This document shows, in pieces, positions 13,213 to 19,070 of a DNA stretch of 19,070 nucleotides. A program made the translations under genes and the position numbers. The DNA is taken from positions 1-19,070 of the forward strand of contig NZ_JACOOJ010000058.1 of assembly GCF_014287585.1 (NCBI RefSeq). The letters are read 5' to 3'. Within the stretch, counting starts at the first letter, position 1; the number at the start of each line of letters is the position of its first letter. Under the pieces are notes generated by a model that worked only from the letters and a program-made list of their open reading frames with translations, made no database searches and was not told the DNA's origin. Origin of the DNA: Parabacteroides hominis. GTDB taxonomy: Bacteria > Bacteroidota > Bacteroidia > Bacteroidales > Tannerellaceae.

Positions 13213-15630
13213 TTAGTGGTTCGTCCCTTCAAACAAATCATGATCTTCCTTTTTCTGGGAGCTCTTGGCCTTGAAGTTATTGAACGTATAACTGAGCGTA
13301 AGCGTAACGAGCGGATAGCTGGGGCGAATCCGCGTGATGGACTGCAAGTCGGATGTGATGATCTTACTTACATAACGGGCCGAATTGAAGACATCCCGGA
13401 ACGAAAGCGTTGCCGCCAACTTACGGTTCATCAACTGCTGGCGAACGGCGAGATTCACGTACCAGAAAGCATCCGTACGCCCCTGGGTCGTGACAGACGG
13501 GCCGACAAAGTTGCCGTCCACCTGGATGCGGGTATATTTAAAGACATCGAAAGAGTTGTTCCACATGACATCGTAGTTCGTACTCGTTTCATTTTCACCG
13601 CCGGTTTTATACCGGTTCTTTACTTTATAATGATACAGGCTGCCGTTCAGGTTCACATTCCACCAGCGGGTAAGCTGTACCTGTCCGCTCAATTCGATAC
13701 CGGTCGAATAGTCGTGCCCGACATTCGCCATCGAATCCAATGTCACGCCGGCTTCATAGGGGACGCGCAAACGTTCGATCTTATCCTTACGGCTCCGGTG
13801 GAAAACCGTAGCTGAAACCGTATGCTCGCCGATATTCTTCTTATAATTCAACTCGAAAGAATTGATATATTCCGAACGGATATCCGGGTTGCCGATCTCG
13901 GCCGAATAAAAATCCCGATAGGTGATATACGGCTCCATGAAAAAGAGTTCCGGACGGGTGATACGGCGCGAATAGGAAGCCAATAACTTATGCTCCTTCG
14001 GGAACGTATAGCCTAAATGGAGGGAAGGGAAAAACTCGAACTTGTTGTATGTACGGTCCTTACCCGGAATCGAGCTCCGCAGGACACGATGCGTATGCTC
14101 GCCCCGTACGCCAGCCTGGAAATCGAACGATTTATAGCTGTCGGCAACGATTGCATAGATCGAATTGATACCATGTTGGAAATAGAATGTGTTATAAATA
14201 TCGTCCCGGTTGTAAAACTCTTTCTTCACCGGGTCCCAGAAGTGCATCGTGTAGTCGCCGTCTTCCAGGTAAGAGAAATATTGGTAACCGCCTTCGATCC
14301 GTCCCGTCTTGCTGTAAGGGTAGATATAGTCCAGGTTGCCCCGAATCGTCCAGCGATGTTCATCTTCCCAGGCGCGGTGTCCCTTTTCACGTTCGTTATT
14401 CTTATTGAAAAGGTCGCTCTGGAAATATTCCATAGCATTGCCTCCGTATTTCAGATAGAAACTACCTGTCAGCTGATGTCCCTTATCGTCGAATTTATGA
14501 TCGAAACCGACCGTTCCCTGGAAATAGGTTTCATGCAGGTCGTAATCGTCACGGCTATAATAATCGCCTTCACCGAAAGTAACCCCGCCTGCCAGGCGTT
14601 TTTCCTTATAATCCAGGTCGCCGTTGCGCGTACGGCCGCCATAACCGCCTTCCAGGTCGGCATTCAACGTGGTATGGGGCAAGGTGTACATCCAGCCCAC
14701 CTTCATCGAATAGTTGAAGTTGTTGCTTTTACGCGGCCCGTTGGAATGGGAGGTCGTTGCCGTGTCTGAAATAATAGTCGTCTTCTCCTGATCGAAATCG
14801 CTCTTGCGCAGGCGGTCACTCCACACACCGCCCAAATACCAGCGCGATGCTTTGTTCTGCTGCGACACCAGGAAATCCACCCCACGCGACAGGACCGTAC
14901 TCCCTGTCAGGTTCACCATACCGCTAAAACCATGCTGGGCGTGTTTCTTTGTTACGATATTGATGATCCCTACATCGCCTCCCGTGTCGTGACGGGCAGA
15001 AGGCGTCGTGATGATCTCTATATTCTCGATATGCCCCGCGGGAATCTGTTCCAAAGCCTGCGTGCCACTGAACACGCTCGGTTTGCCATCTACATAGACC
15101 GTAAAGCCGGTACTTCCGCGGAAACTGACCTCTCCTTCGGCATCCACGCGTATGGAGGGCGTATTTTCCAGGATATCGACAGCCGATCCGCCTCCGGCAA
15201 GCAGGTTCGAAGAGGCTTCGATCACCTTCTTGTCCAATTTATAAATCACTTGCTTTTTCTGTGCCACTACTTCGACTTCCGCTAACCCCACTTCCAACGG
15301 CTTCATGGCGATCGTTCCCAAATCCATCGCTTTCGAAACCGCATCCAAAACAATACCGGGGCGGTTATACAGATCGTAACCGACCAGGCGCACCAAAAGG
15401 TTATACTTTCCATCCTTCACATCGGCAATACGAAACGTCCCGTCAGGGTCTGGCAAAGCATGGAACACAGGATTGACGTCTCCTTCACGAAAAAGGAGCA
15501 CATCGGCAAAATCAATCGGTTGGTTGTTATTGGCATCGACTATTTTCCCTTTTATACGGAAGCCTGGGGCCGCCATGACAGAATAGCTAATACACAATAA
15601 GGTCAACATGAGACAAAAACACTTCTTCAT
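13213..15630 (-). CDS. TonB-dependent-receptor-like outer-membrane beta-barrel protein
   Basis: An 805-residue outer-membrane protein. Residues 1-20 are a Sec signal peptide with cleavage near VMA-AP. Residues 24-110 form a carboxypeptidase-regulatory-like beta sandwich (GKIVDANNNQPIDFADVLLF), followed by a TonB plug-like domain (about 115-235: VDILENTPSIRVDAEGEVSF, VYVDGKPSVF, IENIEIITTPSARHD, GIINIVTKK), then a barrel of the OMP_b-brl_3 type to about 783. The last strand YPLVTLTLSYTFNNF is followed by a charged tail of about 20 residues rather than a terminal aromatic. There is no STN signalling domain and no SusD partner, so it is not a SusC-type polysaccharide importer. Substrate unknown; a metal, peptide or small chelate is possible. 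The ECF sigma gene follows. Confidence 0.92.
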   Translation of the reverse strand: MKKCFCLMLTLLCISYSVMAAPGFRIKGKIVDANNNQPIDFADVLLFREGDVNPVFHALPDPDGTFRIADVKDGKYNLLVRLVGYDLYNRPGIVLDAVSKAMDLGTIAMKPLEVGLAEVEVVAQKKQVIYKLDKKVIEASSNLLAGGGSAVDILENTPSIRVDAEGEVSFRGSTGFTVYVDGKPSVFSGTQALEQIPAGHIENIEIITTPSARHDTGGDVGIINIVTKKHAQHGFSGMVNLTGSTVLSRGVDFLVSQQNKASRWYLGGVWSDRLRKSDFDQEKTTIISDTATTSHSNGPRKSNNFNYSMKVGWMYTLPHTTLNADLEGGYGGRTRNGDLDYKEKRLAGGVTFGEGDYYSRDDYDLHETYFQGTVGFDHKFDDKGHQLTGSFYLKYGGNAMEYFQSDLFNKNNEREKGHRAWEDEHRWTIRGNLDYIYPYSKTGRIEGGYQYFSYLEDGDYTMHFWDPVKKEFYNRDDIYNTFYFQHGINSIYAIVADSYKSFDFQAGVRGEHTHRVLRSSIPGKDRTYNKFEFFPSLHLGYTFPKEHKLLASYSRRITRPELFFMEPYITYRDFYSAEIGNPDIRSEYINSFELNYKKNIGEHTVSATVFHRSRKDKIERLRVPYEAGVTLDSMANVGHDYSTGIELSGQVQLTRWWNVNLNGSLYHYKVKNRYKTGGENETSTNYDVMWNNSFDVFKYTRIQVDGNFVGPSVTTQGRTDAFWYVNLAVRQQLMNRKLAATLSFRDVFNSARYVSKIITSDLQSITRIRPSYPLVTLTLSYTFNNFKAKSSQKKEDHDLFEGTNH

Positions 15631-15663
15631 TTCTTACACTACATTGGTTTGTTAACAACATCG

Positions 15664-15694
15664 CGAAGATAGGGCTTTTGTCTTAGCGATGCAA
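15664..15694 (-). promoter_or_regulatory. Candidate promoter of the receptor gene
   Basis: On the minus strand a TTG (15694-15692), 20 bases, then TATCTTCG (15671-15664) matches TAnnTTTG except for one base. It sits about 35 bp upstream of the start codon at 15630. Confidence 0.35.
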
Positions 15695-15827
15695 TTATAA
15701 AAAAAAGAAAGTGTTAAAAACGGAATGTTTTCTGGAAAGCATAAGCCTTTTTTGCCGGAACAAGGTACTTTTTTAACAAAAAGACGTTGGATCTTTCTCC
15801 CAAAATGCCCGTATGAGAGCCATTTAC

Positions 15828-15887
15828 ATCCCCATCCGGAGGGTCGCGACACCCAGGTCTGCAGGTGGTCGACATCCGGGTCTAGAC
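15828..15887. repeat. GC-rich island of short palindromes
   Basis: Within the 341-bp gap between the receptor gene and the tRNA (15631-15971), this stretch is GC-rich between AT-rich flanks. In 53 bp it carries TCCGGA (15835), GTCGCGAC (15843), CTGCAG (15859), GTCGAC (15868) and GTCTAGAC (15880). Units of the form GGTC, 0-2 bases, GACA recur three times (GGTCGCGACA, GGTCGACA, GGTCTAGACA). It looks like a degenerate short repeat. The remainder of the gap has an 8-bp inverted repeat GTTAAAAA/TTTTTAAC (15713-15720, 15770-15777) and no convincing gene. Confidence 0.5.
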
Positions 15888-15971
15888 AAAAAGATATAAC
15901 TATATTGCTGAAAATAAGCTATTTTCGAATCGATCACATGTTTGCAGAATAACAGGATAGTTGCAAGAAAG

Positions 15972-16046
15972 TGAACCGTGCCGGATTCGAACCGGCGACC
16001 TCTGCCCTGTCAAGGCAGCGCTCTAAACCAGCTGAGCTAACGGTTC
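15972..16046 (-). tRNA. tRNA-Val (anticodon GAC)
   Basis: Reading the minus strand gives a 75-base cloverleaf: acceptor GAACCGT/ACGGTTC (7 bp), D stem GCTC/GAGC, anticodon stem CTGCC/GGCAG around loop TTGACAG with anticodon GAC, T arm CCGG-type with GTTCGAA, and discriminator A. GAC reads valine codons GUC and GUU. No CCA is encoded after the discriminator, so CCA must be added enzymatically. It stands alone, not in a cluster. Confidence 0.95.
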
Positions 16047-16053
16047 GGCTCGG

Positions 16054-16083
16054 CAAATATAAGAAAAAAATTTATAACTCAAA
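16054..16083 (-). promoter_or_regulatory. tRNA-Val promoter
   Basis: On the minus strand TTTG (16083-16080), 18 bases, then TATATTTG (16061-16054). The -7 box ends only 7 bases before the mature 5' end, so the primary transcript should have almost no 5' leader. Confidence 0.75.
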
Positions 16084-16168
16084 AATATCGAATGATTCCA
16101 ATTTGCCGAATTCCGGCACTACGGGACTATTTTGACTATTATATACGCTTATAATCAATATTTTTTCC

Positions 16169-16176
16169 TAAGTTTG
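16169..16176 (+). promoter_or_regulatory. -7 promoter box of the dehydrogenase gene
   Basis: TAAGTTTG matches TAnnTTTG exactly. Expected start near 16183 gives a leader of about 75 bases to the ATG at 16260. No clear -33 box. Confidence 0.5.
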
Positions 16177-16259
16177 TGAAGTATCAAAGGTCAGATTTAT
16201 ACATGTGGACGAGGCTTATGGCAAAGGGCGTACACATAGTAAATTCAATCTATAAATAT

Positions 16260-16994
16260 ATGGCATCAGTAAAAAGAATCATTATCATAGGAGCGACTTC
16301 CGGTATCGGGTACGAAATCACCCAACTATACCGCAAACAGGGATGGCGGATCGGGATTGCCGGACGGCGGACGGAGCTGCTTGAAAAAATCCGCTCGGAA
16401 GCTCCTGACCAGATTGAAACGGCACAATTGGATGTGACCAGCCCGGATGCTCCGGAAAAGTTGGCGGAGCTAATCGATAAAGTCGGCGGAATGGATGTCT
16501 TCTTGCTTAGCTCCGGGATCGGCAGCCAGAACCGGATGCTGAATCCCGATATCGAACTGGCGACCGTCCGGACAAATACGGTCGGTTTCACACGAATGGT
16601 CGTTGCAGCCTACGGCTACTTCAAAGGACAGGGCGGCGGACAATTAGCCGTGATCAGTTCCATCGCCGGAACAAAGGGTTTGGGAGCCGCCCCCTCCTAT
16701 TCCGCAACCAAGCGCTACCAGAATACCTATATCGAGGCACTCGACCAGTTGGCGCGGATGGAAAAGCTCCCGATCGTATTCACGGATATCCGTCCCGGAT
16801 TTGTAAAGACCGATCTGTTGAAAAACGACAAATACCCGATGCTGATGTCCCCGCAATATGTTGCCCGGAAAATAGTAAAGGCGATCGAACGGAAGAAACG
16901 CTGCGCCGTAATCGACTGGAAATATGCCATTTTAGTATTCTTCTGGAAGTTGATTCCCGGATTTGTATGGAGACGGTTACCCATCCGCAATTAG
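16260..16994 (+). CDS. SDR family NAD(P)-dependent oxidoreductase
   Basis: A 244-residue classical short-chain dehydrogenase/reductase. The cofactor glycine motif is IIIGATSGIG (residues 8-17), the adenine-side LDVTSPD (57-63) follows, the NNAG position reads SSGIG (84-88), and the catalytic set is ISSIAG (S133 or S134) with Y147 and K151 in YSATK. GRR after strand 2 (35-37) favours NADP(H). The C-terminus has a hydrophobic, aromatic stretch (AILVFFWKLIPGFVW, 223-237) that could bind membrane. The frame is open from a GTG at 16176, but that codon overlaps the -7 box, and the ATG at 16260 puts the glycine motif at the usual distance. Substrate unknown. The next gene has its own promoter beginning at the stop codon. 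Confidence 0.92.
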   Translation: MASVKRIIIIGATSGIGYEITQLYRKQGWRIGIAGRRTELLEKIRSEAPDQIETAQLDVTSPDAPEKLAELIDKVGGMDVFLLSSGIGSQNRMLNPDIELATVRTNTVGFTRMVVAAYGYFKGQGGGQLAVISSIAGTKGLGAAPSYSATKRYQNTYIEALDQLARMEKLPIVFTDIRPGFVKTDLLKNDKYPMLMSPQYVARKIVKAIERKKRCAVIDWKYAILVFFWKLIPGFVWRRLPIRN

Positions 16995-16996
16995 CA

Positions 16997-17028
16997 TTTG
17001 TATATCATCCGGGCAATCCCTACCTTTG
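16997..17028 (+). promoter_or_regulatory. Promoter of the amino acid permease
   Basis: TTTG (16997-17000), 20 bases, then TACCTTTG (17021-17028). The -33 box starts 3 bases after the dehydrogenase stop codon. Expected leader about 25 bases. Confidence 0.75.
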
Positions 17029-17059
17029 TGCCCAATTTATAAATATGCACAAATAAACG

Positions 17060-18715
17060 ATGGGATTATTCATTAAAAAGCCTTTGGAGGCCTTGCAGGC
17101 CGAAGCCAATCAATCGGGAAGCAAATCATTAAAACGGGTATTAGGCCCCTGGAGCTTAGTCGCACTCGGCGTAGGGGTCATTATCGGAGCCGGCCTTTTC
17201 TCCATAACCGGAACAGTCGCCGCCGGATATACAGGACCGGCCATTACGCTTTCATTTGCCATTGCGGCAATCGGGTGTTGCTTTGCCGGGCTTTGTTATG
17301 CTGAGTTTGCCTCGATGATTCCGGTTGCCGGAAGCGCCTATACCTATTCATACGCGACAATGGGCGAACTGATCGCCTGGATTATCGGGTGGGATTTGGT
17401 CCTGGAATATACGGTTGCCGCGACGACAGTCAGCATCAGTTGGAGCCGTTATTTTGTCGTCTTTTTAGAAGGACTCGGAATCGACCTGCCGACAGCTTTC
17501 ACCGCCTGCCCCTGGGACGGCGGGATTGTCAATATCCCGGCATTCCTGATCGTTGTCCTGATGAGTATCTTCCTGATCCGCGGAACGGAAGGGAGTTCAA
17601 TCTTTAACGGGATCATCGTCTTTCTGAAAGTGTCGGTCGTCCTGATATTCGTCTTTTTAGGATGGAAATATATCAACACGGACAATTACACCCCTTATAT
17701 TCCGGCAAACACCGGCACGTTGGGCGAATACGGGTTATCGGGTGTCCTACGCGGAGCGGCCATCGTATTCTTCGCTTTCTTAGGTTTCGATGCTGTCAGT
17801 ACGGCTGCCCAGGAAGCCAAGAACCCCAAAAGGGACATGCCGATCGGAATCCTCGTCTCTTTACTCGTATGTACCATATTATATATGTTGTTTGCCCACG
17901 TCATGACAGGCGTAGCCCATTATTCGGAATTTGGCGGCCAACAGGGAATCGCTCCCGTTGCGATTGCGATCGAACATATGGGAGAAGTTGATGCTTCGGG
18001 CGTGCTTCACCCGGATTATCCCTGGATGAACAAGGCAATCGTTCTCGCCATCCTATTCGGATATTGCTCGGTCATCATGGTGACGTTGTTAGGGCAGAGC
18101 CGCGTTTTCCTCAGCATGAGCCACGACGGGTTGTTGCCTCCGTTCTTTTCGCATATCAATGAAAAGTTCAGAACACCTGCCCGCAGCAACCTGCTGTTTA
18201 TGGTGCTCGTCGGTTTGTTGGCAGCTTTCGTTCCGGCACGCCTGGCAGGCGAAATGACCAGTATCGGAACCCTTTTCGCCTTTACGCTGGTTTGCGCCGG
18301 TGTGCTTGTGGTCCGGAAAACAATGCCCGATGTACATCGCGCTTTCAAGACCCCGCTGGTTCCGTTCGTTCCGGTAGCCGGGATCATCACTTGCCTGTGC
18401 ATGATGCTTTTCCTGCCTGCCGACACTTGGATACGGCTGGTGCTCTGGATGTTGATCGGGCTGGACATTTATGCTTGCTACGGTATTAAGCACAGCAAAT
18501 TAGAATACAATCAGGCCAACCGCCGCGGTCATCTGGCGCTGAATATGATCGGGATCATCCTTGCCATCCTTTGCGTGATCACGGGGCTTTGGCATCAGCA
18601 GACCGTCGGTTGGGAAGAAAGTAAAGTCCTGCTGATCATCTCTTTTGTTTTCGCCTTTACGCATCTGGCCTTTTATATGATCCGGATCTGGAAGCAAACA
18701 ACAAAAGTTTTTTAA
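17060..18715 (+). CDS. APC superfamily amino acid permease
   Basis: A 551-residue inner-membrane transporter of the amino acid-polyamine-organocation superfamily, closest in pattern to the cationic amino acid transporter (CAT/YfnA-like) group. The substrate-site motif in helix 1 is GVGVIIGAGLF (37-47). Other family segments are PVAGSAYTYSYATMGELIAWIIGWDLVLEY (broken helix 3 region), FFAFLGFDAVSTAAQEAKNP (helix 6 and its following loop) and SRVFLSMSHDGLLP. About 14 hydrophobic segments can be counted, two more than the basic 12, at the C-terminus. It probably imports amino acids with protons; the exact substrate is not determined. It shares strand with the dehydrogenase but has its own promoter. 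Confidence 0.92.
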   Translation: MGLFIKKPLEALQAEANQSGSKSLKRVLGPWSLVALGVGVIIGAGLFSITGTVAAGYTGPAITLSFAIAAIGCCFAGLCYAEFASMIPVAGSAYTYSYATMGELIAWIIGWDLVLEYTVAATTVSISWSRYFVVFLEGLGIDLPTAFTACPWDGGIVNIPAFLIVVLMSIFLIRGTEGSSIFNGIIVFLKVSVVLIFVFLGWKYINTDNYTPYIPANTGTLGEYGLSGVLRGAAIVFFAFLGFDAVSTAAQEAKNPKRDMPIGILVSLLVCTILYMLFAHVMTGVAHYSEFGGQQGIAPVAIAIEHMGEVDASGVLHPDYPWMNKAIVLAILFGYCSVIMVTLLGQSRVFLSMSHDGLLPPFFSHINEKFRTPARSNLLFMVLVGLLAAFVPARLAGEMTSIGTLFAFTLVCAGVLVVRKTMPDVHRAFKTPLVPFVPVAGIITCLCMMLFLPADTWIRLVLWMLIGLDIYACYGIKHSKLEYNQANRRGHLALNMIGIILAILCVITGLWHQQTVGWEESKVLLIISFVFAFTHLAFYMIRIWKQTTKVF

Positions 18716-18747
18716 TCATTTTTTATATGAACCCAAACGGGCGTTGC

Positions 18748-18778
18748 TTGTATAATAACAAAAAGATATATAAATTTG
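18748..18778 (+). promoter_or_regulatory. Promoter reading towards the insertion sequence
   Basis: TTG (18748-18750), 20 bases, then TAAATTTG (18771-18778), an exact -7 box. The predicted start is near 18785, directly at the dyad that follows. No ORF begins between it and the IS end. Confidence 0.65.
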
Positions 18779-18785
18779 CAGAAAC

Positions 18786-18804
18786 AGTTCTACAGTGTAG
18801 AACT
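18786..18804. promoter_or_regulatory. Perfect 19-bp dyad, likely repressor operator
   Basis: AGTTCTACA (18786-18794), centre G, TGTAGAACT (18796-18804) is a perfect dyad. It covers the predicted transcription start of the promoter just upstream, the classic place for a repressor. The core CTACAGTGTAG resembles TACA/TGTA operators of BlaI/MecI/CopY-family repressors, though the spacing and flanks differ between species. No such repressor gene is in the window. Confidence 0.5.
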
Positions 18805-18814
18805 CACATTAATT

Positions 18815-18862
18815 AAACAAACTATTCCTAAGTTTAAGGTATTAGTCAACTTCAGTTTGTTT
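18815..18862 (+). other. Inverted repeat in the leader after the dyad
   Basis: AAACAAACT (18815-18823) and AGTTTGTTT (18854-18862) form a perfect 9-bp inverted repeat with a 30-base interior, and the right arm runs into TTATATG. It could be a weak terminator or a leader structure for RNA from the 18748 promoter. AT-rich and uncertain. Confidence 0.3.
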
Positions 18863-18885
18863 TTATATGAACTGATTTGGTACAA

Positions 18886-19070
18886 GGGGCTGTCCAAAAA
18901 GTGTGACAGCCCCTTTTGCTATTGTTTATTTCGGTAAAAAGTAGTATCTTACCGTTGCAAAAAAACAAACATTATAGCAATGGCTAAGATAGTATTTAAA
19001 GAGTTAACATCCAACCAAAATGTACTTTTTCCGGTTAGTTTATCGGAAAAGATAGCTCCCAATCATCCCG
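18886..19070 (+). mobile_element. Left end of an IS1182-like insertion sequence (partial)
   Basis: The end is marked by GGGGCTGTCCAAAA, a terminal-repeat-like sequence. It also forms a hairpin, AAGGGGCTGTC (18884-18894) with GACAGCCCCTT (18905-18915). A second small stem, CGGTAA (18932-18937) with TTACCG (18949-18954), lies in the transposase leader. The transposase begins at 18980. The element continues past the window, so its right end and target duplication cannot be seen. Exact outer boundary is uncertain by a few bases. Confidence 0.75.
18980..19070 (+). CDS. Transposase, IS1182-like, N-terminal fragment cut by window end
   Basis: The 30 visible residues begin MAKIVFKELTSNQ and reach SLSEKIAPNHP. 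The pattern LFPVSLSEKIAPNHP matches the start of the InsH/DUF772 N-terminal domain found in IS5- and IS1182-type DDE transposases. The catalytic residues are outside the window. The frame is open to the last base, so there is no sign of decay in the visible part. Confidence 0.75.
   Translation, partial: MAKIVFKELTSNQNVLFPVSLSEKIAPNHP

Noticed and set aside
13213..15630. SusC-type polysaccharide importer.
   Set aside because: No SusD gene is adjacent, the protein is shorter than typical SusC, and the barrel looks like the OMP_b-brl_3 type.
15835..15887. Possible cloning-vector polylinker, because TCTAGA, GTCGAC and CTGCAG occur in the same order as in a common polylinker.
   Set aside because: The spacers differ from known polylinkers, other palindromes are mixed in, and the flanks are continuous with Bacteroidetes-like DNA. 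A natural repeat is more likely.
15725..15952. A 75-codon plus-strand ORF and a 66-codon minus-strand ORF (15652-15852) in the receptor-tRNA gap.
   Set aside because: Neither has a recognisable family, promoter or ribosome site, and the plus-strand one crosses the palindromic island. The composition looks non-coding.
16176..16259. GTG start at 16176 for the dehydrogenase, adding 28 residues.
   Set aside because: It overlaps the last base of the -7 box TAAGTTTG, so it would lie upstream of the transcription start; classical SDR proteins start a few residues before the glycine motif.
1..19070. CRISPR array, phage genes, toxin-antitoxin pair or defence system.
   Set aside because: No regularly spaced repeats and no proteins of those families were seen; the only mobile DNA is the IS end at 18886-19070.

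Overview
The window looks like chromosome of a gut Bacteroidales, most likely Parabacteroides or a close relative. The evidence is promoters of the Bacteroidetes type (a -33 TTTG or TTG, about 19-20 bases, then TAnnTTTG) in front of most genes, weak or absent Shine-Dalgarno sequences, lipoproteins with short Cys-terminated signal peptides, an outer-membrane protein with an N-terminal carboxypeptidase-regulatory-like domain, an ECF sigma factor of the Bacteroidetes-expanded type, a GH13_8-type branching enzyme, and a tRNA gene without an encoded CCA. The genus is inferred from general protein resemblance and was not searched.

Layout. 1-3414 (minus): pheT followed by yebC, translation housekeeping, closed by an intrinsic terminator. 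3415-5394 (plus): a structured leader, a class I SAM-dependent methyltransferase, then trmD with its own promoter. 5401-6279 (minus): a lipoprotein of unknown function whose stop codon forms a palindrome with that of trmD. 6486-9092 (plus): a lipoprotein GH3 glycosidase with an inserted PA14 domain. 9169-12222 (minus): glgB and manA, sugar and glycogen metabolism, back to back with the GH3 gene across a bidirectional terminator. 12562-15630 (minus): a TonB-dependent-receptor-like outer-membrane protein followed by an ECF sigma factor with no anti-sigma gene in view. 15972-16046 (minus): tRNA-Val(GAC). 16260-18715 (plus): a short-chain dehydrogenase and an APC-family amino acid permease, each with its own promoter. 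18716-19070: a promoter with a perfect 19-bp dyad at its predicted start point, then the left end of an IS1182-like element running off the window.

Most of the window is ordinary core chromosome and the genes do not form one pathway. I did not find a clear new multi-gene system. The points worth a second look are mainly non-coding: a leader upstream of the methyltransferase containing an 11-codon ORF, alternative hairpins and a terminator-like stem; the promoter/operator at 18748-18804, whose core resembles BlaI/MecI/CopY operators and is cut off from its natural downstream gene by an insertion sequence; a GC-rich island packed with short palindromes (15828-15887); a gap with competing complementary arms (12436-12520); and a family of AT-rich repeats that lies in all three intergenic gaps between same-direction minus-strand protein genes.
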